From NCBI RefSeq assembly GCF_026625725.1, contig NZ_CP113060.1, forward strand, positions 186,001 through 250,000: a DNA stretch of 64,000 nt, in the 5' to 3' direction. Position 1 is the stretch's first letter; the number at the start of each line of letters is the position of its first letter. The notes under the pieces are model-generated. The model worked only from the letters and a program-made list of their open reading frames with translations. It searched no databases and was not told where the DNA came from. The position numbers and the translations under genes are program-made. The stretch is from Pseudomonas sp. SL4(2022). Its GTDB lineage: Bacteria; Pseudomonadota; Gammaproteobacteria; Pseudomonadales; Pseudomonadaceae. Below, in pieces: positions 1 to 8,297 of the stretch.

Positions 1-722
1 TCCTCATGAAATTCAAGCATTGCCGCGAAGTTGGCCTTGGTAATAAGGTCGCCATTCATCACCACTAGGGGTGCCACGGGTTTCTCAGGTAGTAGGGACA
101 GGGCCCCTGCAGTTCCCAGGCGCTCCGTTTCATGCAGGTATTCGATACGCGCGCCCCATTTTGCCCCGTCGCCAAAGTAATCCTTGATCACCTCGGCCAT
201 GTAATTGACCGACAAGAAAAAGCGGCGAAAGCCCTGCTCCATAAAGCTTTCCAGAATACTTTCCAGAATCGGTTTGCCACCGATACGCAACATCGGCTTT
301 GGGCAGGCATCAGTAAGGGGGCGCAACCGCGAACCCAGCCCACCCACCATCAAAACCACCCAATTTTCACGCTCCACCACGCCCATAAAATCATCGAGCA
401 TAGCCAGTCCACCCAAACGGCCATCGTCATCGATCAAAGGCAGATGGTGGAACGTAAAGCGGCGCATCATGGCCAGCACTTCAGCGCGAGGCGTGTGGAC
501 GGATCCGGTTTTCGGATATGAATTCATAGCCCGTAAAACTGGCCCATCAAGGTCGATACCGTTAAGGATGGACCGGCGCACATCACCATCGCTTAACACG
601 CCGCGAAGGCGCATGTCGGCATCGGCCACTAAGGCCATCTGAATGCCGGAAGCATCAATACGCCTGATCGCTTCGCGCAGGCTAATCTCCGGCGAAACGA
701 CTATATCTTTCCAGTTTTTCAT
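1..722 (-). CDS. CBS-domain sugar-1-phosphate nucleotidyltransferase (PtmE-like), 3' end cut by window
   Basis: The ATG at 720-722 opens a protein starting MKNWKDIVVSPEISLREA. Its first ~120 residues look like a CBS pair (LVADADMRLRGVLSDGDVRRS, then HLPLIDDDGRLGG). From about residue 125 a nucleotidyltransferase domain follows, with the nucleotide-binding signature VVLMVGGLGSRLRPLTDACP and KPMLRIGGKPILE. The frame is still open at base 1, so the C-terminus is missing. Known relatives are PtmE of Campylobacter, which makes GDP-glucosamine for legionaminic acid, and other NDP-sugar pyrophosphorylases. It lies 3 bases downstream of the neuD-type gene and looks co-transcribed with it. Inference: it activates the amino-sugar that enters the nonulosonate branch. 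Sugar and nucleotide specificity cannot be read from the sequence. Confidence 0.85.
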   Translation of the reverse strand, partial: MKNWKDIVVSPEISLREAIRRIDASGIQMALVADADMRLRGVLSDGDVRRSILNGIDLDGPVLRAMNSYPKTGSVHTPRAEVLAMMRRFTFHHLPLIDDDGRLGGLAMLDDFMGVVERENWVVLMVGGLGSRLRPLTDACPKPMLRIGGKPILESILESFMEQGFRRFFLSVNYMAEVIKDYFGDGAKWGARIEYLHETERLGTAGALSLLPEKPVAPLVVMNGDLITKANFAAMLEFHE

Positions 723-725
723 AAT

Positions 726-1364
726 CTACTTAACGGTTCGGGCCGGATTTCCTACGGCCGTGCATCCTGCTTCGACTGAGCGCATGACGACTGCGCCAGC
801 CCCGATTATCGCATCCTCACCTAGGTGAATGCCCGGTAAAATAATGGCACCTGCACCAATGAAGGCTCCACGATCAACCTTAACGGTGCCACAAAGCACT
901 GCGCCCGGCCCGACGAATACATGTTCGCCCAATTGACAATCATGATCTACTGTCGCGCGCGTATTGATCACAACACCTGCTTCCAACCGACAGCCTGGCT
1001 GTACCACGGCACCGGCCATCAGCTGGACGCCATAAGCCAGCCTGGTATCCGAAGCACACAGACTCGACGGATGCTCCAGTGTCAACCAAGAGTAACCGCG
1101 CGCTAAATATGCCTCTTGAATCCGCCGGCGAACCATGCGTTTCAGAGCAAGGCCTACTCCATTCGCCAGCCAAACATCATCACAGCCCAACTCGTCAAGC
1201 ACCGCGTCGTCTCCAAGCACATCTACGCCGTGCCACTGACTGCCTGCCGGTAACTCAGGCGCACAAACGCCCCGGAGTTGATATCCGCGTAGTCGAAGAA
1301 CGTCCAATACCACACGCGCATGCCCACCGGCGCCCATCAGAACTACAGGTCTCTCGCTGCTCAC
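726..1364 (-). CDS. neuD: NeuD/PglD-family sugar O/N-acetyltransferase
   Basis: A 212-residue protein. The first ~75 residues form a Rossmann-like nucleotide-sugar binding part (VVLMGAGGHARVVLDVLRLRG). The rest is a left-handed beta-helix of hexapeptide repeats (GVVINTRATVDHDCQLG, HVFVGPGAVLCGTVKV, AFIGAGAIILPGIHLG) ending in the typical AVGNPARTV. The start is a GTG at 1362-1364 that overlaps the neuB stop as GTGA; an upstream in-frame ATG at 1424 lies inside neuB and is unlikely. In legionaminic acid clusters this family (LegH/PglD) N-acetylates the 4-amino group of the dideoxy sugar made by LegB and LegC. In sialic acid clusters NeuD O-acetylates the product. Its place beside legB and legC favours the first role, by inference. 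Confidence 0.85.
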   Translation of the reverse strand: MSSERPVVLMGAGGHARVVLDVLRLRGYQLRGVCAPELPAGSQWHGVDVLGDDAVLDELGCDDVWLANGVGLALKRMVRRRIQEAYLARGYSWLTLEHPSSLCASDTRLAYGVQLMAGAVVQPGCRLEAGVVINTRATVDHDCQLGEHVFVGPGAVLCGTVKVDRGAFIGAGAIILPGIHLGEDAIIGAGAVVMRSVEAGCTAVGNPARTVK

Positions 1365-2443
1365 GCCGGGTCCCCCGCTTTGAAATCTCGGGATGCTCGA
1401 TTCCCAATGAAGTCCCAGGCACACATTGGTGAGGTGCCACAGCCCTGGCGGGCGGCGCCAAGATCACCTGCCACAATCACCTGGTTTTGAGATACGTCTC
1501 GCACGAAGGTCAAGCTTTGGCGGGCAGCCTTACGGGTATCCCATTCACTCGCTTGGGGCACTTTTGCAGCAAGCCCCATCATTTGCTCAACGAGTCGAAT
1601 CTGATCAACCATTTCCTTGAGCTCGTCCGGTACCAGTGATGCAGCATGATCCGGCCCCGGCAAAGTGCGATCCAAGGTAAAGTGTTTTTCCACTATGGAG
1701 GCATTGCGGGCTACTGCTGCGACAGACGCAAGGACACCCTCAGTATGATCCGAATAACCCACAGGCAGCCCGAACGTGTTCATCAACACATCCATGGCAC
1801 GCAAGTTGACCTCCGCTGGCCGCGCTGGGTATTGCGAGGTGCAATGCAGCAAGGCCACTCGCGTCGCCACCCACGATCTTGCCTCAGGGCGAGTCCAATT
1901 AAGCCATACTTCTTCGAGGCCTTGCGGTGGTGTCTCAAACTCCAGACCATGGGCTAGGACCGCCAGCGCCTGGTCGATTTCTCCCAACGTTGCCATTCCG
2001 GTAGAAAGAATCATTGGACGCCCACTCCGTGCAATACTCCACAGCAGCGGGCCATTGGTGATTTCACCGGAAGGAATCTTGTAGACAGGAAGGTTAAGCT
2101 GATCGAGAAATGCCAGACTTTCATGGTCGAAGGCGGTAGACAGGAAATCCAGCCCCAATTCGCGGGCACGCGCCTGTAGTGGGTAATGCCAGACATGTGG
2201 CAACTCAAGTTTGAGGAGCATTTCCAGTTGGCTATCGTCCTCGCCCGTAGTGCGTTTCTGATAAGCAGCCTTCGGTGCACTGGATAAAGCCAACAAACGC
2301 GCATTGAAGGTTTGAAACTTGACGGCATCGGCACCGGCCTGGGCAGCAGCTTCGACTAATGCCATTGCCTTATCATAGTCGCCATTGTGGTTAACACCTG
2401 CCTCGGCAATGATGTATACACTATCACGTTCGAAATAATTCAT
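1361..2443 (-). CDS. neuB: N-acetylneuraminate/legionaminate synthase (NeuB/LegI family)
   Basis: A 360-residue protein, the usual length for this family. It condenses phosphoenolpyruvate with an N-acetyl-mannosamine-type 6-carbon sugar to give a 9-carbon nonulosonic acid. The N-terminal TIM barrel starts YIIAEAGVNHNGDYDKAM and contains AGADAVKFQTFNA, VYKIPSGEITNGPLLW, ILSTGMATLGEI, LLHCTSQYPA, VGYSDHTEG and EKHFTLDRTLPGPDHAASL, all family landmarks for PEP and metal binding. The last ~60 residues are a SAF (antifreeze-like) domain. It starts 3 bases after neuC ends, and its stop overlaps the neuD GTG. With legB and legC upstream, a legionaminic-type product is more likely than sialic acid. 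The exact stereochemistry cannot be told from sequence. Confidence 0.93.
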   Translation of the reverse strand: MNYFERDSVYIIAEAGVNHNGDYDKAMALVEAAAQAGADAVKFQTFNARLLALSSAPKAAYQKRTTGEDDSQLEMLLKLELPHVWHYPLQARARELGLDFLSTAFDHESLAFLDQLNLPVYKIPSGEITNGPLLWSIARSGRPMILSTGMATLGEIDQALAVLAHGLEFETPPQGLEEVWLNWTRPEARSWVATRVALLHCTSQYPARPAEVNLRAMDVLMNTFGLPVGYSDHTEGVLASVAAVARNASIVEKHFTLDRTLPGPDHAASLVPDELKEMVDQIRLVEQMMGLAAKVPQASEWDTRKAARQSLTFVRDVSQNQVIVAGDLGAARQGCGTSPMCAWDFIGNRASRDFKAGDPA

Positions 2444-2446
2444 TGC

Positions 2447-3601
2447 TCAAACCAGGTCATGAAAAGTTTTGTGGGTGGCGCCAACGAACCGCTCCAGTAC
2501 AGCCACAGTATCAGCCGCAGCACGGCCTTGCCCGTAGGGGTTGTATGTATGCCGGCAACGCTCGGCGAATGCATTGTCCAGAGCCATCAATAGTGCTTCA
2601 CTGATCGAGTCGGCGCGAGCTTTGCAGTGCAAGACAGAATCAGCAGCCAAACGCCCCTGCTGCCTGACGCCGATGTTCACACTCGGAACACCGAAAGCAG
2701 GAACTTCAATGATCCCACTGGAGGAGTTACCGACAACCGCCGACGACAAGGCCACAGCACTGAGGTATCGCTTAAAACCCAGCGAAGGTATTGCGAGCAC
2801 GCGTTTAGGGTTTCCTGCTGCATAAGTTTCAAGTAATGGGATGATAGCTCTGCCACCATTATCCGCGTTGGGATAGGTGAGTATGACTTGATGGTCAGGG
2901 AACATATCCAGCGCTTTTAGCAGCTCCTGAAAAGCGTGCGAGGCATCATTTTGCACTGCGGTTTCAGGGTGATAGGTCACCACGAAGAACGGTTTGTCGA
3001 GAACGAAGCCAAGACTCTCGCCCAGCGCCTGCCGATCCATACGGGGGGTACGCAACACATGATCCAAACCGAACGCCCCGACATTAAACACCCGCTCGGG
3101 CGCTTCTCCCAACTGGATCACACGCTGCCTGTAAGGCTCTGCAGCAACAAAATGCAGGTAAGACAGTTTACTGATGGCATGGCGGAATGCATCATCGTAA
3201 GCACCTTCGGTGATTTCCCCACCATGTAAGTGGGCCACCGGAATACACATCACCGTGGCAGTCTGTACTACCGCAAGAGCCTCGTAACGGTCGCCCAAAA
3301 CGACCAAAATATCCGGTGCCAACCGAGCTAGCGCATCGGCAAAACCGAGTATGCCCAATCCCATGGATTTGGCTACGCCAACCGCCGTGTCGGATGAAAG
3401 CAGCATCTCCACCTTGGCATCAATGATAAAGCCGTCATTAATGATACCTTTCCAAGTCTCGCCAAACTCAGGCGACAAGTGCATACCACTGACTAACACC
3501 TGCAACTCCAGCGTTGGATTTGCCTGAATGTCCTTCATCAGCCAGAACAGCAGTCCGTACTCCGCGCGCGTAGCGGAGAAGACCGCTACCTTTCGTTTCA
3601 T
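2447..3601 (-). CDS. neuC: Hydrolysing NDP-N-acetyl sugar 2-epimerase (NeuC/LegG)
   Basis: A 384-residue protein with the GT-B-like fold of UDP-GlcNAc 2-epimerases. Visible signatures are KVAVFSATRAEYGLLFWLM at the N-terminus, VLGDRYEALAVVQTA, VAHLHGGEITEGAYDDAFRH, VVTYHPET, and the C-terminal VVGNSSSGIIEVPAFGVPSVNIG. NeuC enzymes release N-acetylmannosamine with loss of the nucleotide. LegG acts the same way on the 2,4-diacetamido-trideoxy sugar and yields the substrate of the neighbouring NeuB. The start is the ATG at 3599-3601, overlapping the legC stop as ATGA; the reading frame extends upstream but only inside legC. Tight coupling to legC and neuB supports the LegG assignment. Confidence 0.92.
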   Translation of the reverse strand: MKRKVAVFSATRAEYGLLFWLMKDIQANPTLELQVLVSGMHLSPEFGETWKGIINDGFIIDAKVEMLLSSDTAVGVAKSMGLGILGFADALARLAPDILVVLGDRYEALAVVQTATVMCIPVAHLHGGEITEGAYDDAFRHAISKLSYLHFVAAEPYRQRVIQLGEAPERVFNVGAFGLDHVLRTPRMDRQALGESLGFVLDKPFFVVTYHPETAVQNDASHAFQELLKALDMFPDHQVILTYPNADNGGRAIIPLLETYAAGNPKRVLAIPSLGFKRYLSAVALSSAVVGNSSSGIIEVPAFGVPSVNIGVRQQGRLAADSVLHCKARADSISEALLMALDNAFAERCRHTYNPYGQGRAAADTVAVLERFVGATHKTFHDLV

Positions 3602-4749
3602 GAAAGATGCTCCGGCAATACACTGCTCGGCAGGTTGACAATCCGCTCGGAAAGCCAGCGCGATTGGGCAAGACCATCGTGACGACAATGCGCATATATC
3701 GGCAGGTCACACATCAGTTGCCAGATAGGCCGAGTCATGACCCCTGCTTGGTTGCTGGCATTAAGCAGGCCGTCACGCTGTGTGCGATCCGGACAAATGA
3801 CAGCATTAAGCCAATAGTTGGAGCGACAATGCTCAGGTTCACGGAAGAACTCGAAGTCACTATCTGCAAAGTGATCAGCGTAACGCGTAGCCAACTCTCG
3901 CTTGGAGGCTATGAACAACTCTAACTGTTCAAGCTGGGCACACCCCAGCGCAGCATTGAGATTGGGCAGACGGTAATTGAAGCCCAGCTCATCGTGGACA
4001 TACTCGAACGGATGCGGACGCTTCGCGGTAGTGGTGAGGTGCTTGGCACGTATGCCCAGCTCTTCGTTGGCCAGGATCATCCCGCCACCGCCAGTGGTGA
4101 TGATCTTGTTGCCGTTGAAGCTTAAGGTGCCTAACAGTCCAAAGACACCGGTATGCTTGCCTCGGTAGAGGCTCCCAAGACTTTCGGCTGCGTCTTCCAC
4201 CATCGGCAGATTCCAGCGACCACAGACAGCCAACAGTCCATCCAGATCAACAGGGTGTCCAAATGTGTGCATGGGAACGCAGGCAGCAATTCGGCGATCG
4301 CTGGATTTATCACGGCAAGTGCCATCGTCGTCGAGACGAGCATTACTCTCAAGCCAAGCCTGCAGGGCAACCGGAGACAGGCCCAAAGTATATCGGTCAA
4401 CGTCAACAAATACCGGTTCCGCCCCGCAATACGCAATTGCATTGCAAGTTGCGACGAACGTCAGTGCCTGGGTAATTACCAGGTCTCCACGCTCAGTACC
4501 CGCCAACAGCAGAGCCGCGTGCAACGCGGCCGTACCGTTTACGGTGGCTACCGCCCTTACTGCACCGGTGTATGCAGCGGTATCACGCTCAAAGCGGTCG
4601 ACGAAAGGACCAACACTGGAAACAAAAGTCGAACTGATGGTTTCCTGAACGTATCCCGACTCATGCCCTTGGAAAACCGGAGCATGTAAGGGGATGAACT
4701 CCAGGGTTCGGTATTGCTCACGCACGAACTGCACTAGGGCATCAAACAT
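3598..4749 (-). CDS. legC: LegC-type PLP aminotransferase (DegT/DnrJ/EryC1 family)
   Basis: A 383-residue fold-type-I aminotransferase. Landmarks are FVSSVGPFVDRFE, VNGTAALHAALLLAG, QALTFVATCNAIAYCGAEPVF, VEDAAESLGSLYRGKHTG and the active-site segment FNGNKIITTGGGG, where Lys215 would bind PLP. LegC/PglE enzymes transfer an amino group from glutamate to C4 of the 4-keto-6-deoxy sugar made by LegB. Ten bases separate it from legB upstream, and its stop overlaps the neuC start. The N-terminus, with the sequence EFIPLHAPVFQGHE, is the type I recall for LegC proteins. Family confidence is very high and the exact substrate is inferred from context. Confidence 0.92.
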   Translation of the reverse strand: MFDALVQFVREQYRTLEFIPLHAPVFQGHESGYVQETISSTFVSSVGPFVDRFERDTAAYTGAVRAVATVNGTAALHAALLLAGTERGDLVITQALTFVATCNAIAYCGAEPVFVDVDRYTLGLSPVALQAWLESNARLDDDGTCRDKSSDRRIAACVPMHTFGHPVDLDGLLAVCGRWNLPMVEDAAESLGSLYRGKHTGVFGLLGTLSFNGNKIITTGGGGMILANEELGIRAKHLTTTAKRPHPFEYVHDELGFNYRLPNLNAALGCAQLEQLELFIASKRELATRYADHFADSDFEFFREPEHCRSNYWLNAVICPDRTQRDGLLNASNQAGVMTRPIWQLMCDLPIYAHCRHDGLAQSRWLSERIVNLPSSVLPEHLS

Positions 4750-4759
4750 GGAGCCTCAC

Positions 4760-5737
4760 TCAGACGTTGTAGATGTCAGCCTTGTACTTGCTCAGGTTTT
4801 TAGGGCGAACCATCCACTCGATGGTTTTCTCCAACCCCTCACGGATGCTGTATGCAGGCTTGAAACCCGTCATGCCATTTATCTTTGTGTTGTCACACCA
4901 AAGCCGGAACACTTCAGACTTTTCAGGACGCAGACGTTGATCATCGGTCAAAAACTCTACATCACTGCCCATGATGTCCTTGATGAGATTAAGCGTATCG
5001 CCCACAGATATCTCGAAGTTAGAACCAATGTTCACGGTCTCGCCGACTGCCTTCTCGCTGCGAGCCAGTTCGAGGAAGCCACGACAGGTGTCTGCCACGT
5101 AATTGAAATCGCGTGTCGGAGATACATCGCCTAGTTTGATCTGCTTCTGACCACTAGCTATCTGCGTGATGATAGTAGGAATGACCGCTCGAGCAGACTG
5201 GCGCGGTCCATAGGTATTGAACGGCCGTGCGATGGTCACAGGCAGGTCAAATGCGTTGAAGAAGCTGATGGCCATGGCATCTGCACCGATCTTTGAAGCG
5301 CTGTAAGGCGATTGCGCCTGAAGTGGATGCTTCTCATCGATCGGCACATACTGGGCAGTACCGTAGACTTCACTGGTTGAGGTATGGATGACCTGCTTGA
5401 CACCGTTTTCCTTGGCCGCCTGACAAATGTTCAGAGTGCCCTTGACGTTGGTATCCACATAGCTGTCAGGGGCTACATAGGAATAGGGAATGGCGATCAA
5501 CGCAGCGAGGTGAAAGACCAAATCAATGTCTTTAGTTATGTACTTGCAGAAGTGCGGGTCGCGCACATCACCGCTGACTACCTCAATCTTCGCCAAGCAG
5601 TCGATGTCTTCCAGCCATCCCCAGTTATTGAAGGAGTTGTACTGCGACAACGCCCGGACTGAATAACCTTCTCGAACCAGCAGTTCGACCAAGTGAGACC
5701 CGATAAAACCATCAGCGCCAGTAACGAGAGCTTTCAT
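4760..5737 (-). CDS. legB: LegB-type NAD-dependent sugar 4,6-dehydratase (extended SDR)
   Basis: A 325-residue extended short-chain dehydrogenase/reductase. It has the NAD-binding motif TGADGFIGSHLVELL at the N-terminus, the VFHLAALIAIPYSYVAP segment, and a catalytic STSEVYGTAQ...SPYSASKIGAD region with the Tyr-Lys pair. The motif IARPFNTYGPRQSARAVIP and the DVSPTRDFNYVADT stretch are typical of the soluble LegB dehydratases. The reaction is oxidation at C4 and water loss across C5-C6 of an NDP-GlcNAc, giving the 4-keto-6-deoxy substrate for LegC. The ATG at 5735-5737 overlaps the hisH stop (ATGA), so the nonulosonate set is translationally linked to the amidination set. Confidence 0.93.
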   Translation of the reverse strand: MKALVTGADGFIGSHLVELLVREGYSVRALSQYNSFNNWGWLEDIDCLAKIEVVSGDVRDPHFCKYITKDIDLVFHLAALIAIPYSYVAPDSYVDTNVKGTLNICQAAKENGVKQVIHTSTSEVYGTAQYVPIDEKHPLQAQSPYSASKIGADAMAISFFNAFDLPVTIARPFNTYGPRQSARAVIPTIITQIASGQKQIKLGDVSPTRDFNYVADTCRGFLELARSEKAVGETVNIGSNFEISVGDTLNLIKDIMGSDVEFLTDDQRLRPEKSEVFRLWCDNTKINGMTGFKPAYSIREGLEKTIEWMVRPKNLSKYKADIYNV

Positions 5738-6348
5738 ATGCTTTCCATATATGACTTTATTAAATCCAACCCAGACACACCACTTTTTTCAGGGTGAAAC
5801 TGAAATCCAGTAACATTAGCGCTTCTAACCACAGACACTATATCAATCTCACCATACTGACATGATGCAAGACAATTTGAATCATCTTCCAACACAGCCA
5901 TGTAGGAATGAACAAAATAAAAACTGCCTTCCAAATTCAATCCAACATTACCAGCGGGACGCACCTGCAACTCGCCCCAACCAGTATGGGGAACCTTGAA
6001 GGACTTTTCTACTTGACTTGGAATACGCTGGACACTTCCAGAGATGAAACCAAGTCCATCACTAACAACAAACTCCTCACTTCTGTCCAACAGCAGTTGC
6101 ATACCTAAACATATTCCTAGCAGAGGGCGACCGTTAGCCACTGAAGCCTGCAACGCCTCAACGAACCCACGCCGATGCAATTCAATCATTGCCCCATTAA
6201 AGGCACCCACCCCAGGAAGCACAACAGCATCCATCTCTAAAATCTGTTGCGGAGAGCTCAAAACTTCAGGTGCAGCACCACAAAACTCAAACGCACGAGC
6301 AACATTGAGAATGTTACACATGCCATAATCAACAATACCAAGCCTCAT
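5734..6348 (-). CDS. hisH: HisH-like glutaminase subunit for sugar amidination (HisH2)
   Basis: A 204-residue class I glutamine amidotransferase. The nucleophile elbow GICLGMQLL places the catalytic Cys at about residue 80, and FHPEKSG gives His185 and Glu187. The protein resembles the histidine-pathway HisH but has no other his genes beside it except hisF. In P. aeruginosa O5 the paralogues HisH2 and HisF2 supply ammonia to WbpG, which turns an acetamido group into an acetamidino group. Here hisH sits directly after hisF (TAATG overlap) and wbpG, which fits that job. The region is visibly more AT-rich than its flanks, suggesting a separate origin. Confidence 0.9.
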   Translation of the reverse strand: MRLGIVDYGMCNILNVARAFEFCGAAPEVLSSPQQILEMDAVVLPGVGAFNGAMIELHRRGFVEALQASVANGRPLLGICLGMQLLLDRSEEFVVSDGLGFISGSVQRIPSQVEKSFKVPHTGWGELQVRPAGNVGLNLEGSFYFVHSYMAVLEDDSNCLASCQYGEIDIVSVVRSANVTGFQFHPEKSGVSGLDLIKSYMESI

Positions 6349-7104
6349 TATTCTCGCACCGGAAGCTTCATAGACAGAGCCAAACGCTTAATTTCTTTCA
6401 GCTCGAATCGGTTATAGTGAATTATATCAGCCAACGCCACCGCATCTGCGCCCGCTTTGCAGTAAGCCTGTTCAATATCACTCATTGAGCCAACACCACC
6501 ACTGGCAATTACCGGCACAGTCGAGATCGCGGTAACCATTTCTAGGAGCGGCATATCTAAGCCTTTACGTGTTCCCTCTCGATCTATCGACGTGAGAAGA
6601 ATTTCTCCAATACCAAGTTCAAGCGCCTGCAGAATCCAATCCTTAACGTCCAGACCAGTGCGCTCACGGCCATTATCAGTAAAAACATCCCACTTATCAT
6701 CGGACACCCTCTTAGCCTCTACCGAAAGCACCACCGCCTGAGAGCCAAACCGCAAAGCTAATTCACGTAAAAGCTGGGGAGAACCGACCGCCGCAGTGTT
6801 AATCGCCACCTTATCAGCACCACACCTCAGCAGGGTTGCCGCATCCTCAACAGTCCTTATACCCCCCCACAGTCAATGGAATAAAGATATCCTTCGCAGT
6901 TGCGCTCACTAGATCAGCGAGACTATTTCGACCGTACAAACTTGCCACCGAATCCATATATATAATTTCATCGGCACCTTGCTCGTAATATCGCATAGCA
7001 AACTCATGTGGATTACCTACAACCCGTAAACCCTCGAGCTGCACGCTTTTGATGAGATTCGTCCCCTTAATATCTAAACGAGGAATAATCCGAAACCGGG
7101 ACAT
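6348..7104 (-). pseudogene. hisF: HisF-like ammonia-channel subunit (HisF2), split by a frameshift
   Basis: Two adjacent frames together encode one HisF-type barrel. The first (7104 down to about 6867) reads MSRFRIIPRLDIKGTNLIKS and continues to IPLTVGG, then runs into YKDC and a stop. The second carries on with GIRTVEDAATLLRCGADKVAINTAAVG and ends near LSMKLPVRE at 6348. The break falls in a run of seven C on the plus strand (6862-6868). Removing one base gives VGGIRT and adding two gives VGGGIRT, both normal for HisF. The start ATG at 7102-7104 overlaps the wbpG stop (TAATG). The product would channel ammonia from HisH to WbpG. Either the gene is broken or phase-variable, or the homopolymer length is a sequencing error. 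Confidence 0.85.
6862..6868 (-). repeat. Homopolymer tract (seven G on coding strand) at the hisF frameshift
   Basis: The plus strand shows seven consecutive C. On the coding strand the tract follows the codons for Pro-Leu-Thr-Val in the conserved glycine loop of HisF. A length of six or nine G would keep the gene in frame, seven does not. Such tracts are known slipped-strand sites in surface-polysaccharide genes of other bacteria; whether this one varies is unknown. Confidence 0.8.
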
Positions 7105-8279
7105 TAAATTTCCTCGTTCCAGATCGGGCTCCGCAATACCCATCCTTCATCTGTAAGACTCCATATGTGATCAGAGCGCCAACTATCAACTACTGCATGA
7201 AATTCTTGATCAGTAATTCCACAATAAGAAAGAAAATCCGAGTAATATTTTTGCGGAAATTCACCATCAAAGCGACGCACCAGCGCAACACCCTCTTCCC
7301 GAGAAATTTTAGAGTCACGTATCTCATGCGCCGTATCAGAAGTTGCACGCCCGATACCGAATTTTACAAAACCCAAATAATAGTGATACCCATCCAGGCG
7401 GTCATCAAGGCTTGCATATTTGGAATAAGTACCTTCTGAGCGCTCCGCATTAGCGGTAAAACCAGTATGCTCTTGACAGTAATAAAAATTCTCCTGCGGA
7501 TCCCAAAAATGATAGTATCCAAGAAAATGTATTTCTGTCTTGTTGGCCAAAATATCTTCATAGCGAGGAGCCATAAAAGGCTTTAAATCCGCTTCAGAAA
7601 CTCCATGATTCAGCCAAAAAGATGGCGGCATACCCGAAAAATAGTGTTTATCATGATCCTGAATATCACGCGTTGGGCGGAAAGCATTTTTCATATCTCC
7701 ACCATACTCTACCTCCCCATTCTCCCCGTACATAATCAGAGATACGTTATGCCTAATAGCAGCATGCATAGGGTAGTTAGTCTGCCCATAGATAAATGGT
7801 TGAAATGGATCACCTAGATACTGGAAGGACAATCGTGTCAACTTGCGAGTTACAACGCCATTAGGCGTACCCAAAACATTGTCAAACCCCCCAACCCTGA
7901 TAAAACTATCAAGATTATTACGACCAATATCAGTTGCAAGAAGAGGAGCCCATGTTACTGTCAGGGGATTCATACCGTATTTGTATTTTAGAACATGCGC
8001 TACAAAGCTACCGTCTTTACCCCCACTACACGGGACGATAACGTCATACTCACCATTTCCCTTCCTGTGCTTATCGCACAACTCTTTAAGCTCATTCTCT
8101 CTTGCACTCCAATCAATCTTAGTGCGCTTGAACTCAGCAAACTGACACGCAGAGCACACACCTTCCTTATTAAAAGTTATGCGTGGCCGCTGATTAGAAA
8201 CAGTGCACTTCACACAAAATTTTATCTCGCTAGGCAGACCATATAGACACTGAACATCTTTCTTCTCAACAACCATCAT
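7104..8279 (-). CDS. wbpG: N-acetyl sugar amidotransferase (WbpG/PseA family)
   Basis: A 391-residue PP-loop ATP pyrophosphatase-type enzyme. Cys22-x-x-Cys25 and Cys42-x-x-Cys45 near the N-terminus look like a metal-binding site. The PP-loop SGGKDGS begins at about residue 85 (VIVPCSGGKDGSFVAHV). WbpG of P. aeruginosa and PseA of Campylobacter activate an N-acetyl group with ATP and replace its oxygen with an amine, giving an acetamidino sugar. Ammonia comes from the HisH-HisF pair encoded immediately downstream. The target may be the di-N-acetyl mannuronic acid of the wbpABDE genes upstream or the nonulosonate made downstream. Base composition is AT-rich relative to wbpE and legC. Confidence 0.92.
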   Translation of the reverse strand: MMVVEKKDVQCLYGLPSEIKFCVKCTVSNQRPRITFNKEGVCSACQFAEFKRTKIDWSARENELKELCDKHRKGNGEYDVIVPCSGGKDGSFVAHVLKYKYGMNPLTVTWAPLLATDIGRNNLDSFIRVGGFDNVLGTPNGVVTRKLTRLSFQYLGDPFQPFIYGQTNYPMHAAIRHNVSLIMYGENGEVEYGGDMKNAFRPTRDIQDHDKHYFSGMPPSFWLNHGVSEADLKPFMAPRYEDILANKTEIHFLGYYHFWDPQENFYYCQEHTGFTANAERSEGTYSKYASLDDRLDGYHYYLGFVKFGIGRATSDTAHEIRDSKISREEGVALVRRFDGEFPQKYYSDFLSYCGITDQEFHAVVDSWRSDHIWSLTDEGWVLRSPIWNEEI

Positions 8280-8297
8280 GATGACCTCACTAAAATA

